64,000 nucleotides of DNA from Blasia pusilla (taxonomy: Eukaryota; Marchantiophyta; Marchantiopsida; Blasiales). A model generated the notes under the pieces. It was not told the DNA's origin, did not search any database, and saw nothing but the letters and a program-made list of their open reading frames with translations. Position numbers and translations under genes: made by a program. The stretch is from positions 14,508,001 to 14,572,000 of the forward strand of contig CM114273.1 of NCBI GenBank assembly GCA_050084515.1, given 5' to 3'. Each line of letters starts with the position of its first letter. Position 1 is the first letter of the stretch. Shown in pieces: positions 31,481 through 44,455 of the stretch.

Positions 31481-32660
31481 GACCACTCACAATATGAGGC
31501 AATATGCTCACAAACTCGTCTACACCCTCCCCCTCGTCTAACGATGATACATAAGGAGGTCGAGGTGGTCCCTCACGTGGAGACCCTTAGAACCTCGCGC
31601 CACTCCCCGTAAAACCTCTAGAGCTACTCTCGGGTTCACCACCTCGCCTCTCAAAGTCCCGAATGGACACCGTGATGACCCTCGTGCCCCTCTCACCCGA
31701 TCACTCTCAACCTCGTGAGTAATCCCTCAATCACTCATCCCAAACATGCGGCACTCGATCTACACTCTCCCTCCTCGAGACGTGTAACGTGCGGCAACAC
31801 GCGGCGTGGTGCGGAAAATCGACCAGGCTATCATCTCATCAACAACCCACCCTCAACTCCGGACATCCCACACATATCTATGTCCCCTAAACCACATATA
31901 TGAATGATGATCTCAGCATCCACACAACCCAATATGCCCAAATAAACTACCCAAATCCCAGAATCCCTCACACGTGCAGGATAAAGGACCAGAATGGATA
32001 ACCTGAACACATGTCGATGTCGCTCCTCAGCAACTGCAAATCTTGACCCCAACTCGGTCGTGAAGACAACTCCTCCAATCAGCAAGTCGTACTCCTCTCG
32101 TACTGACGCTGCTCAACCTCCTCGATGTGCGGTGCAGGTCGAGCGGTCCGGTGCGGCACTGGCGGCACAGAACGGCTACAAAAAGCACGGCACTTGGCGG
32201 CATACCCTCCTCAATCAGCAATTCACACACTCTGCTCCTAAGTGAAGGAGCGGTTCCGCGATCAAGATGGTGCGGTGCGGCCACGAGCGGCACGACGCAG
32301 CAATCGGTGGCACGTTGCGGCTATGGGCATCACGACACGGTACTCGATCGTCGTTGAGCGGCTACCAATCACAACATAGAAGCATGAAATCAAAACTCAA
32401 ACACCATAATCAAAGGTCATCTGCCATCACTGGTTGATGACGAAACTGCGATGACGGTGGCGGCCAAAACAAAATACGTGGTGGCGACGCAAGTCAGAGA
32501 ATGAACGAACGTCGTGGAAGACCCTCTACTCCGTAATTGCAACCAAAGGGTGGGCAATGGATGGTGGACCGTTGACAGAGATGGTTGACCGTTGATGGTG
32601 AAGGCTGGCTGGTGAGGGTGACGGTTGACCATTCTCTCATTCTCTCATTCTCTCTTTGTA
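31481..32660 (-). repeat. 5' leader of the younger element
   Basis: It lies between the 5' LTR and gag, GC-richer than surrounding intergenic DNA, with repeated GGTGCGGC/CGGCAC words at 32130-32350. No open frame encodes a known domain. A leader of over 1 kb before gag is also seen in the copy at 38.9 kb. Confidence 0.55.
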
Positions 32661-33100
32661 AAGTAAGATCCAATATCTCTCTACACCATCTCACACCATA
32701 GCTCTCAAAGGTGTGCACTCTCTCTCATGTCAAACCAAACCCACTCTCCTAATGAGAGGCTTGGGTTACACTCACAAGGTAAGGGAGGTATATCCCCTTC
32801 CCTCTCCCAAGCCCTCTCAAGGGTAACCTATGCTCGGAGGTCACTTCCTTGGCTCTTGACCTATTGTAACGGGTCAAGGGCCACTTTCCATAGTGGAAAT
32901 TCAATTATCCCCAATATGGAAACTTACCCAAAATAGTAAGTTTCTCTATATGGCTCCAAATGAGCCGAAACGAAGGGGAAACCTGCTCTTTCAGGTTTCC
33001 CAGGGCCTCAACAGGTCATCATCGACCTCTTGGGCCTGTCCTCCACTACTCGTGCACACGCTCTGCTAGATCCCATCGATCTATCATAACAGTCGTGACA
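32661..33100 (-). repeat. 5' LTR of the younger element, internally deleted
   Basis: In element orientation it starts TGTCACGACTGTTATGATAG at 33100 and follows the 3' LTR, but lacks a central piece of roughly 75 bp and the last 110 bp. It keeps the GGGAAACCTG hairpin near 32979-33004. CATG lies outside its start. Confidence 0.8.
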
Positions 33101-33660
33101 CATGTCACCATAGATTGCTCTATTGTAAGTCTAGTTTGCATATCCATCAACCTATCATTGTGGCATGGAACATCCCTAGCACATGCTCCAAGGGCATGTC
33201 TACCATCTCCTCAGAAATTACTTCTAAACAAGAAGCAATAACCTCTCCAAAATCTCAAATTATGGCGGGTTATCATAACACCTTGATTAGTCCAACTCCC
33301 ATTGCCACAAAGTCTATGGTAGAAAATAATGGATTCTAACATACATATAACTAGTATCCAATAAATGTACTTGAAATTACACTCTAAACCTCACTATGCC
33401 GCACTGTTATGAATCTTGTTACAACCATTAGACCCATCATCCCCAAATGACATGTAGAAAGTTCTACCTGATATCCAACACCCTCAATGACAAGACATAA
33501 GTGCAAAAATAGAACTCAAGTAAGTAACATGAACACACACGCCACCACTCCTCTACACTATCATCATTGCATGCTCTATGTGGTGCAATAACCTCACTAT
33601 ATAAAAACCTCCTTGTATCGCATGTCGAATCTCCCATTTATGCATTACTTGCCAAATATG
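33101..33660 (-). pseudogene. Decayed gag-protease linker of the old element (copy D/E)
   Basis: 33110-33400 aligns with the linker of the younger copy at 29330-29600 (for example CTCCAAGGGCATGTCTACCA against CTCCAAGGGTAGGTCCATCA, and TAGAAAATAA shared). It is AT-shifted and lacks an open frame. It is the target into which the younger element inserted. Confidence 0.6.
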
Positions 33661-36600
33661 CTCGAATGAATTATTCTAAAATTTTATTAAAATTCTGGAA
33701 AATTTCACTACCACAACTTTAGGTTTTAGTTTTTTAAAGTAAAATACAAGAATTTGGGGAAAAATTACAACATGCAAGATCATACAAAAGCATTCTCGTT
33801 CATTATTTTGAAAGTGTAAGAAAAAAGGAGGAAAATTGATAATCCAATGATAAATCCTTGGCAAAGGGGAAAAAGTTGCAATAAGTCACCAATGATATAG
33901 GAAAACTTGATACATGCAAAAATTCTAGTTTTTGTGATAATTTTCTAGCATCATACGAAATCCAAATAAAAGTAATAAAATAGGTCCATATAAGTGAAAT
34001 TTGAGAATAAATAATGGAAGTCTATATTCTTAAGGATTTTTTTTCAAAATTATTTACATATAAATAAATATCATGTTATTTTGGGTTGAGTTATTTTACA
34101 ATTATCGAGCTACACAAGTGTTTTCTTTAGTTTTTTGGAAAAAAATTCATATGTAGAAATTATTGGGTATTTTTTTCCTTATTTATTGCATGATTATTCA
34201 TATAATTTTTAAGATATGAGCATTGGATATAGATTGGCATGAAAAGTTATTTAAAAGAAATCACTAGAAAAAATGATCAAGAAATAGAGTTGCAAAAATT
34301 ATTCATTTTCAAACCGGGTTAAAAAAATAGACGTGCATAATCATAAATTTGTGAGTGATGGTTTGTGATGTGTGATAATCCTTATTAATAATGGCATTTT
34401 AACACAATAGATGCGCTATCCTTTCCTCTAACTCAAAATGAGCACTTCCAAGTTTCAATGGTAACCTTTCTAGATGTCTCTCAAAAGTAGTGTTGGTCAT
34501 GCTAATTCTAATTGGGGTCATATTACATTAATTGGGGGTCAAATTGCAACATGGCAATATTAAAAGGGAATCCATGCATCGCATATTCCCTTACGGATCC
34601 TCACGAGAGTATTAATTGGAGGATGCATTTTTTCCAATTTTTAGCCTCGCTTTGACATATGTATTAAAAAATAACTTTTTTTTTACAATGTGACCCGTTT
34701 CAAGATTAATCTTTTTCAATCCTCCCCGTACATAAAATTTAAATATTTTTTTTTCATATGCATAACATAGACACCGACACTTACTAGTGGTCACATATGA
34801 GTCATCTTATGAATGTCGCATGACTGGCCCTATCGTTCCTTGAGACTATCATTCGAGTTATGTTTTGACTATCATTATTCTTCCTCTTGCAAATAGAAAA
34901 ACAGAAATCATCATCACTTATCTAAAGGTGTACTCACTTCTAACACAAATGAACACCCATTCTATAAATGTTTAATTTGTTTAAAAAAGAATAATTCTAC
35001 ATTAGTCTTCACTACTAGGATCAAAACGCAGGAAAAATACATACCACCCACCCACTCACCATGGCATTGACTAATTCTTCCGACATGCTTATTGGGAAGG
35101 ATATCTTCTTCAAGTCAAGCCATAGATAAAATAAAACAAAAAGAATTAGTTGCATATATGGAGAGGGTCAAGTAAGAGGAGCCGAGTCAGCAGAAAGAAC
35201 CAGTCATTTATGGGCCTGCTCCCACAGGGACCGGCGATCATGCTTCACCTTACGACATTTCTTTTCGTGTATTGTTTAATTGCTTAATTATTAATTAATG
35301 ACTTTTATTTTATATTATCTTTTTCTCTCCTCTTTCGACAACAAGCGAAGCGTCCCATTGTGGTAAGGCGTGAAATACAAGGACCATGATGACTCACATA
35401 CGTATACCGTATCATTTCTCTATCCCTATTATTACTTTTGTCGATTGTATTTTTTATTAAAGCACATTATGGTATCCTTCGAGTCAAACTGGCTTATTTG
35501 AATATTTAAGAAAACTTTCCAATCAACGGTCTAGTAAAAAAAAAAGAGGAAAATAATTGGCACGTTTGTGTCTAAAATAATCTTGGACCCGAGTACAAAG
35601 TTGATGTGTAAATAATACCGTATGTCTATATTTATCACTACTATTTGTGTGATGTATATGATAAATTTAAAGGAAAACGTCTAAATTTTTAGTATCTGTT
35701 AATATTTTACAACAAACATGTGTCCTAAATTAATGTAAGTGTTCCTTTTTTCTTATTTCTCATAAGAAATACAACGATATGCTCATAGATTATTTTTTGG
35801 TAAGTGGAGTGACATATTGTGTAGATATGTAAGACTCGTTTGGAAATTCAAGAAAAATTAATTTTAAAATGTGACACTTTCAATTGAATTCCCAAATTTG
35901 GAAAAAGAAAATCTCCCCATTTCTTCTTTTAACGCAAAATTGAGAAGTTTAAGTGATTTTTTTGAAATTCGAAATGAATATTTCAGCTCCCAAATGCATC
36001 CAAGCCCTAGAAATAAAGAAAATCTTCCAAAGTCTTGTAGCAATTTGAGAGTGTGTACAACATACTTTCTCTACAATTATTTATTTCCATTTACTTTCTT
36101 ACCTAGTAACATAGTTGATTTCCAAATTTATGATTTGGATTGGAATTTTAAAAAAAATTTTGACAAATGATTCTGAAAATCCACAGACAATAAAATTATC
36201 CCAATTTTTTTAATAATAAATAGAAAGAAATATCCAAACCCTTACCCATCCACAAGCAAAGGTTCACTGGACCTAGACTTAACCATAGGTTGACAAAATG
36301 AATGTTACTGATATTTACTTAGTAAGGGACTGTGCAATGCATAGATCCTTGTTTAATAATTCAGGTTTCATGTCACCCTCCTTACCAATCTCTACATAGG
36401 ACCCCAACTAATGTGACCAACATTATTTTTGAGGGAGTAGTAACACATGTCAAACATAGGAGTAACTGCATCCTCCAACTAGTATGAAGATTCATAGAAA
36501 ATTCCTTTACATTGATAAGTTGGGACATCATTTTTTTCTTCACACCAAATTGCAAGAGGGAAGGTTTGGACCTCTTTCCTTATTCTATTTTATTAAGTAT

Positions 36601-37990
36601 GTAATAGCAAAGGGCACTTGTGGTTAAGGGTCAAATGATTTTAATTTTTGTTGTAGTATGGAGGAAATTTCGTTTGGAGATTTCATTGGAAGATTGGCAT
36701 GATTCGTATGTGAAATAAGAAAATGTTTTTTTTGGTTTTTTCTATAGAATGAAATCTAATCATATTGGAAAGAGAATTTAGAAACATTCTTGTAAGAGGA
36801 AATGGCTAAAAATCTTGCATGGATGTAATACATATTTTCCATAAATTTGTGGAGAACCTAAAACTATTTCTCTTCAAGATATAGACACAATTGGCTTAGT
36901 TTCTCAAAGTCACAAGAGATTAGATATTGTTTACATTTAACTCCACCATCTTTACGAAGAAGATTACATAAACTAATACTTTTAATGAACTCCATTCCAT
37001 CAAATAATGAATTGAAGATCAATATATATGTATATGTTGGAAGAACAACTTAAAAATTGAAATGTTTGGTGTATTCTCATAGTTAAAATTTTGTGAAATT
37101 TAACCAAAATGGATTTTTTAAGTGGTACGTTTTAAATAGAGAATCTCATGACAAATTTATGGCGATAATTTTAAAAATATTTTGATAGATTATTTCGTGA
37201 AAATTTAAAAGCGTGCTTGATCAGTAAATTAAAATGAAATAATTTTATACACCACGTTGTCATTTTCAAACAAATTTGGATGAATAAATTTCAATATCTT
37301 CAATCTTTTTTTTGAACTTTGAAACTTTCTTAGGAAGAATGCAATAAAAAAAAAACTCGCCTATAAAGAGTTGTACATAATTGAACATTTGCCCTCCATA
37401 ACTTGATCTTGGTGCCAAACATTTTGGAATGCACAAAAGGTTGACACTCCCACTGCGAGAGAAGAAACGACCAATTATAAATGGGGAGGGAAAGGGAAGA
37501 ATGTTCTCCCCTCCCATTTGTATTGGGAGGTGTTGGCCCTCCCTCCATGACCATAAATTGTCGTCTTGTGGGTCTCAAGAATGCTCCTCCTTCGGACATA
37601 CTTCCTCCTTCCACTCGTTATGACATCGCTCGTTCCAACAAACTCGAGGTTAGCTGGGAATCACATTGTTATGAAAGAAAAGAAAAGAGAAAGCGTTGTC
37701 ATTATTATTCCATCTGCTGTCCTATCCCAAGAGAACCAACATAACGAAAGTGATTTTGTCCTGCATTTGCGTATTTATGTCTCGCCTTTCTGAAATAGCA
37801 CAGAGCATATTTTACGATCGTGGAATGAATTCTTGTATCCGATGGACATCCATCCATCCATCCATCCAACCAACAACAACAGTACATCCAACCCTGCGTA
37901 TTTTCTTTGTGACTACGTTTTCTTGTGACACACCACCAGACTCGTGTCCCGCTCTGGGGGTGTATTCCGCCTGCGGTCTCGGACTCTAGA
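33661..37990. other. Long AT-rich intergenic region
   Basis: No gene or element was recognised in over 4 kb. Contents include A/T runs, a less AT-rich patch at 35160-35260, and a CCAT tetranucleotide run at 37848-37868. Open frames here are short and lack motifs. Confidence 0.4.
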
Positions 37991-37996
37991 CTGTCC

Positions 37997-38088
37997 CTAA
38001 CTAGAGTAAGATGCACTTCGATAAAAACGAGTGATGGAAAACCCATCGGAAGTAAAAAAGAGGGGGACTCAAAGAAACTAACTAGAGT
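37997..38088. repeat. 70-bp insertion flanked by 11-bp direct repeats
   Basis: CTAACTAGAGT occurs at 37997-38007 and 38078-38088. Between them lie 70 bases, of which the first 68 copy 18337-18404 with one mismatch and the last two are AA. Confidence 0.85.
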
Positions 38089-38870
38089 TGGGTTAGCGTC
38101 CGCCGGATTTGATGGGGAGCCGGCGGATCGTCCCTCGACGCTGAATTTAGCGTGAAGGTGGTGGGTATTCGTAGTCGTAGGAGGAACGGGAAAAACAAAG
38201 AAGGTACTGTAGGAGAGTTCCACTTCATTTGCGTTCGTGGGATGATGATCCTTGGTACCCCTATTGACGGAACCGGAGCAACTACTACCCCGTCCCGCTC
38301 CCGAGTCCTCGCTGTCGACGGGGAACGGCTGTCTCGCACTTCATCCATGCCCGACCGTAACAGGGGTCAAACCGTCCGTTCGTTAGGGGACGACTACAGT
38401 GGAGTTCCGACTGACTTGCTAACGGTAGTAAGGGGAGAGAACGGCAGGAGCTAATTAACTATGGAGGGTCCGGTTAGGCCGTTTCGCAGTCGGCGTGCCA
38501 GGCGCGCAAACCAATCGTGGATAGTTTTTTTTTAATAAATTACACATTTTTTCATATATATTATTTTTTTTTTTCAAAAATGTGTAGTGCTAGACATTAA
38601 ATTTATATTATTAAGAAGAAAATGACAAACCTCAATAAATATGTGTGATGGGAAAACCCCGCATATTATTAAGGGGATAGCTGGTTGACTTGCAAACACT
38701 TCTATGATTGACATATGCCAAAGAGAGTAGGAATTTTTTTTGATGTCACCATTGACAAAAAATTTTGGAGTTTTCAACAAATCGGATCTCGCACATAGTG
38801 CGAGCTTGACACTAGTGAATAATGAATTTTCACTCCACATTTTTTCTTTTTAAGTTATTCAATGTGCCTT
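38089..38870. other. GC-rich patch then AT-rich spacer
   Basis: 38089-38520 is GC-rich with frames open on both strands but no recognisable domain (38152-38454 plus, 100 codons). 38520-38870 is AT-rich. No gene is called. Confidence 0.3.
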
Positions 38871-41495
38871 ATGTGACTTTGGGTGTAACTTTATCCTGAG
38901 ATGTCGAATGAGGTTGGCGATTGGTCGTTTGCGTCAAGATCATCCGATAATGTATGCATGCAGGTTACTCGTGGGATGGCTATTTTTGGGACAGGTGGAG
39001 AGAGGGATAGATGGCCTTCCCAAACCATCTTTCTCATGTTGAGCCTTTAACGCACCTCTCTTGCATGTGTGTGTAGGAAGTAGGATGCTAGCGTCCAGAG
39101 TCCTTCATAGCGGAGGGTGGATGTGGCTCGATATGCCGATGTAGATTTGCGAGTGAAGTTTTTGGCCACGTGAGCCGTTTCTACTCTCATTTTACATGAG
39201 GAAGGTGAAGAGTCACGTGAAGAGCTGGGATGAGTTGAGGCTCCATAGGGATCCGCGCCCGGAGCGCACTTGAGGCAAGATGCATGAGAAGAAGTCGAGA
39301 CCCGAGGAGGTGGGGAAGTAGTCAGAAAAACCTGGCTGACGGGTAAAGCAGTCGGAGTGGTGGATAGGGAGGGGAGCCATTAGGGCTCTAGGTGGACGTG
39401 GGCCTTAGGGCCTCAAGTCGACAAAACGGGGTTGGAAGAAGAAGATCCGCCGTTGAGGAAGGGGGTGTCAAGAAGGGGATAGGAACATGCTAGGAGATAG
39501 AAAAGTTCGAGGCCGATTAGAAGGGAAAATAGCCTGCATATGGCAACGCACTACATTTCAGAAGGAGTCCTCTAAGGGGACATGAGGGCAAGGCTCGATC
39601 AAACTAGATTGACATGGTAGTTGTGGCCAACTAAGCGATAAGGATACTGACCATGGTAGTCGAGCTTACCATGTAGAGACCAGACGTGGTTGAGTCAAGA
39701 TTATGTGGTTAGCTAGGAAGTGTTATTCACTTCCGAGCGGTGTTGTGGTATGTGACGAGAGTGGTCGGGTGATTATTCGACTTGCTAGTACTTGGGCAAT
39801 GAGTGCCGAGATGAGTGAGCGGTGTCATGGGTTTACAACATAGTGCTAGTGGTGGAGACACACATGCCGATGCTGATGGGTAGTCCGCATCCGTTTACGG
39901 GAGGTTTGATGTGTTGTTCGAGGAGATTGTCGTGCTCTAAAAGTTGGCGCACCACATGGAGCAGTCAGTGTTTACCGGGCAGCAAATTGATGGCGTGCGT
40001 GCTCATGTTACCTATTCGAGTATGTTTTTCTGCACTTGTCTTCGAGTCCCTTTTTCTGTACTTGTCTCGTGTCATTGAGGGTGTTGGGTATCGGGTAGAG
40101 CTTAGGCTAGATGGGTGTAGCGATGGTGACAAGTGTAAACTCCTTCATGTGTATCATGTTTGTGGATATATGCTCAAATATATGGTGGTTGTCCAAGTAG
40201 GGGTCGCGTAGATGACCCGAGATAGCGTGGCCGTAGCTTACTCGAGCTAGTTAGGGAGGTTCAATGTGAGCCTGAGTGTTGAGTATATGTGAGGCCCGGT
40301 GTAATGTCATGAGATTAGCGTAGGTGAGCTAGTGAGGATTGTGGGAGACTTTTGGTGAGTTTGAGTGCTTAAGCGTGTGAGGGAGGGTTTTCATCACGAT
40401 GTTCTTCCAGGGTTTGGAAGAACCGGGTAGTTCGAGCAATAGTAGTGTAGTGAAGTATCGAGGGGTTTTGAGTGAGGAACCACCCCAACTCCCATCCGTG
40501 GTTCGATACTCATCGCTAGACAATGGGTTTGGTGATGAGATTGAAGACGGAGACAATGTCACGTGGAGGGAGATGGACGGAGTTTGACACATGGTACGAC
40601 TTCTAGGAGATATAAGCCCCTACGCGGTTCAACCCTTTCATGGCATGGAAGGGTTTGTTTAAACACTTAGAGGGTCCTCCGATGGATGACTACATGGAGT
40701 TCTGGTCTTTACATATGGCAGAGATCGATGCCTGGAGGATGTATTAGGCTCCAAGGTATGTATCTAGTAGTGGTTGTGAGGCACATCATGGGATAGTGGG
40801 GGGGGGGGAGAGGCCTCCACCATCACCTCAAAGACTAGGTGGAGATAATGGTAGTGAGGGCAGTGAGGTGGAAAAGACCTATGGTGCCATAGCACCCCCC
40901 ATTTTCAGTCCTATAGTGGAGTTCTTTTGACAGTTGGGGGGAGACTACCAAGGCATGTGGACCAAAAAGTTGAAGAGTCTCCGAGAATTTGAGCGGAGAT
41001 CGGATGAGAGTCTGCGAGAGGCGATCATGCGCATGTGGCAACTGATCATTGCCACATATGGAGTGATTGAGGTGCAATCACTACAGTACTGCTACAGGGT
41101 TCTAGACCAAGAGTTATGGAGGAGAGTTTGAGATCCAATGTTGCTTCACACAGCAAAACCCACATTGAAGGTTGTTTTCGAGTAGTTTGAGCGAGTAGAG
41201 CTCAACATAAGTGAGGAGCAGTTGGTGACCACGTAATTCGATGGGTCCACAAGTAGGAGTAGCCCCAAAAATTCCCCAACATGCACCGGTTCCACGGGAG
41301 CGGGCTGGTATCGAGAGCTCATGAGGCAACAACCCGTATTGACATATGTTGCCAAGTAGGGACCAAAAATGGCCAATTGGACGTGTGGTGGGCTCCATAG
41401 GCAGAGGGACTGCCTACAACATGGTAGAGGGCCTAGGGTGCCTTGGAGTGTTCAAGAGCCACCTAGGATGGTGGGGCCATCCGAGGTGGGTGTTA
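38871..41495 (+). mobile_element. 5' fragment of a gypsy element (copy F): LTR, leader, gag
   Basis: The LTR-like part (about 38871-39220) matches 4420-4830, including GGCTCGATATGCCGATGTAG and the outer arms of the promoter hairpin near 39020. The leader runs to about 40390. Gag follows and the match ends near 41495 at a simple repeat. No protease or pol is present. Confidence 0.75.
40390..41270 (+). pseudogene. Gag remnant (copy F)
   Basis: Frames with several stops encode FNPFMAWKGLFKHLEGPPMD, DDYMEF, then KLKSLREFERRSDESLRE and MWQLIIATYGVIEVQSLQ. These match gag of copies A and B/C in the same order. A G-run at 40797-40811 disrupts it. It confirms that the leader at 38.9-40.3 kb belongs upstream of gag in this family. 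Confidence 0.75.
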
Positions 41496-43050
41496 TCTAT
41501 TATTTATCTATATTATTATTATTATCATAGATATCCATCTCATGATGTTTGCCTTAAACATTGACACTTGAAAATTTTGACCAACATGAATTTGACACTT
41601 GTCTCCAAATTCTTAAGGTCACTCAAATGTTAATTTTGGGAATCGGTTAAGTCATTTTGGGATAATGACGAGTAATTTAAACTACTAGTTGAACCAATAT
41701 CAATTCATATTTGTGTTTATAATTTATCTTATACATGTGTGCTTATAAGATAAAAACGACGTCTCCAAAGATGTGTCTCTCTTATTCCATGCTAGTATAC
41801 GTATTTGCGAGGCAAAAGTTTGAATTACCTCCCAAAATAATGAGTCGCTCTCCAAATTTTCAAGTGCCATTTAAAATCAACTTTGAACGATCTTATTGGC
41901 TTGGAATGTGAGCAATTCTATTCGCTGAAGGGTCCCACGTATGAAGAGGAGAGGAGTTTGAAAAATGAAGGGGCACCCTCCAATCTATATTACTAGTGAA
42001 TAGATGATGGTTACCTTCCCATATATATATATATATAGCCCCATCTTTCTTTTATATATTGATCCATGTACATATAAGGTCATGTCCTTCATGAAGTCCT
42101 TTAAGAATTGAGAAACATTTTCCAAATTCACGCTGTGAAAGTTAGATGTATGCATGCGGCTACAGATTAGCAAAGGACTAACCATGATGTACAAAAATTC
42201 AAATTTTTTTTCTTGCTGCCCGTAATATAGGAAACATTTTCTTGTTGCCCAGTTACCACATGTCAAACATGCAAGTGTTTGCAAATCAAGAAGGCACTCC
42301 CCAATAATAGTAACTAGTGGGCAACCCATGCTATGCACGGGAGTGAAGGGACTAATGAGTTGAGCACCAAATCTTTTCTTTGCTGCCCATAGAGGGGGAA
42401 ACATTTTCTTACTGCCCGGTTACCACATGTCAAGTAAAGCGGTGTTTGCAAAGTAAGAAAGCATTTTCCAATAACAATATAAATAATAACAACAATAATA
42501 ATAACAACAACATAGATTAACGGAGGATGGGGTTACAAAACCCTCCTCTCTTGATGACACCGGTCCTTTAAAACTCCTCTACTACTTACACATGTTAGAT
42601 TAAGAAGTAGTCATGTTAAGATGGCCGATTAAATTAAGAATGCAAGAAAACTTTTCCATCTATATTATTACTAGTAATAATATAGATGATGGTTACCTTC
42701 CCATATATATATATATAGCCCCATCTTTCTTGTTTGATTTGAAGATATCTTCATTTCTTAAGGTCACTTTCCCGTTAATTAGCCCCCAATTATAGCGCAT
42801 ATGAGATGTCCACTCGATCTACCATTGAATTCTAATTTGATCGATAACAAGGGGCAGCGTACTACTACTACACATGATGTATCCATCGAACTCTAATCTC
42901 GTCGATAATGTCGTGGTGAGTGTGGTTGATGATGAGCAGCGGTAACTATAATTGTCACTAATAATGTTTTCGTTAACCCACTCCGGGGCCTACAGATAAA
43001 CGCCGTGAACGTTTATGAGACCATGCCGTCCGACTCCTAACATTTAGAGA
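41496..43050. other. AT-rich intergenic DNA with a direct repeat
   Basis: A 50-bp segment (TAGATGATGGTTACCTTCCC, AT run, then GCCCCATCTTTCTT) occurs at 42001-42051 and 42683-42733, each preceded by TTACTAGT nearby. Simple repeats TAT(TAT)n at 41503-41525 and AATAAC-type at 42478-42512 are present. Segments near 42230-42290 and 42410-42470 (TTACCACATGTCAA) are also duplicated. No gene is seen. Confidence 0.5.
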
Positions 43051-44455
43051 AGGCGTGAACCACATTCGCGGAGTCATGATTGCGGTGGCTCCCGGTTTAC
43101 CGAGCAGAAGTTACTCTGGTTTCTCAACTTCCACGTTACCGTCTCGATCGACGGACGTCGGACTCCCACGGGCGCTGCCGTCACGGATGGTAGTAACCAG
43201 TCTGGTCGATCGCGAGTTACGCGACGGGGTACTGTGGCGCGTCCACGGAATGCGCGGACGGGGATAGGGGGGGAGGGGGGGGGGAGGGGAGTCACACGCC
43301 AACGTCCCCTTTCCGCGTTGAACTGGCCAGGCCCTCGACGGGGAAAGTCGCCGGCGTGCGCGGACGGAGGAGGAGAGGCTCGAGCGGGCTGGCGCAGTCA
43401 GTGGCGACGCGAGTAAAGCTGCGAGCTTCGGAGCGCAGTAGCATTGGAGAGGAGAGGAGAGGGGGGGAGGGGAGCGCAGGGGAAGGAGAGCGGACGACAC
43501 ATCCGAAGCTCGAGCGGCAGAGTGCGCGAGACGAGACGAGACGCGAAGCGCAGAGCGAAGAAGAGGAGAGGAGGAAGAGGACCGATTGCCGGAAAAGTCC
43601 GGAGTTCTGCGGCCCCAGGATTGCGGGGATTTGGACGTCGTGTGCGAGCGAGGAAGAGAGGGGAGGGGATATGGGTGTGGTGAGGTGAGGTGAGGTGAGG
43701 CGAGTCGATGGAGATGGAAGCATGAAACGGGGTGGTTCCAGCGGAAGGGGAGAGAGTGACATAAGTCGATCCGAATTTTCGCTGCAGCAGATGTGCGTCA
43801 GCTCTGCAGTTGGATCGGCGCTGCTTATGTTACAGGCGGTGGTCGCAGGAGAAGGGGGGGTCGTCACTCGGAATGTGCAGAGGTCGGTAGGCGGGGCATT
43901 CGGCAGCTCGCTGTATATCGTAGGCTCGCGGGCTGATCAGGGCTTGGAAGCAGGAGGGAGAGGTGTCGAATGGCGAGGAGCTGCTGCCGGTTCTTGCAAA
44001 TTTTGTCGGGAAGAATGTAAAAAGCTGAGGATAAGATTAGCGCCAAGTATTAGGCGTTTTGGATAGGATTACTCGCCGCAGAGATCATTCAAACAGAAAA
44101 GTTTGGGATCTGCGCAACGTTTCCGTCCGACGGCACAACTTTACCAATTAATGAGCAGAATTGTGGTCCTTGATCTCGTTGAGCGTTGTTTAGTAGCTCA
44201 ATGAGAGGTCTTCTGGTGTATTTTATGCGGAAACACAGCACGCTTGCTGAATATTCTTTAGATCGGTTCAGCACCGTACTGGCAACTGCCAACAACGCGA
44301 CACGCGCTGATCTACAAGGACGTGGCAGAATTGTTTCCAATTCCGGGGAGAGGATCTGTAATCTAAGTTTTTCCTTCGATGAACCTTTCAATTCCGGACC
44401 TTCATCCCGGATGTGTTGATCGTGGATTTTGAACAGTTAGGAACGCGTACTAGTT
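43051..44455 (+). promoter_or_regulatory. GC-rich promoter and 5' leader region of the RME-8-like gene
   Basis: The region upstream of the start is a GC-rich, purine-biased island. It has a G-run cluster at 43258-43291 capable of forming a G-quadruplex, GA-rich blocks at 43440-43490 and 43550-43580, and a GGTGA tandem at 43678-43697. An upstream ATG frame of 123 codons (43695-44066) may be part of the leader. The transcription start is unknown. Confidence 0.45.

Larger units (their letters stand above)
27908..33100 (-). mobile_element. 5' half of the younger gypsy element (copy B/C): LTR, leader, gag, protease, methyltransferase
   Basis: On the minus strand this runs from an LTR (33100 to about 32661) through a leader, gag, protease and most of the methyltransferase. 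It stops at about 27908, just before motif IX. A solo LTR interrupts gag at 30369-31000. The outside bases at 33101-33104 (CATG) match those outside the 3' LTR at 27326-27329. The coding frame is degraded by stops. Confidence 0.88.

Noticed and set aside
37848-37868. CCAT tetranucleotide run considered as a CRISPR-like or regulatory array
   Set aside because: It is a simple microsatellite with no spacers.
37705-38223. 172-codon minus-strand frame
   Set aside because: It runs across the 70-bp insertion and its 11-bp repeats, so it was assembled by chance.
43695-44066. 123-codon frame upstream of the RME-8-like start
   Set aside because: It lies in GC-rich leader DNA, has no recognisable domain, and is followed by stops before the real start. 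Kept only as a possible upstream ORF.
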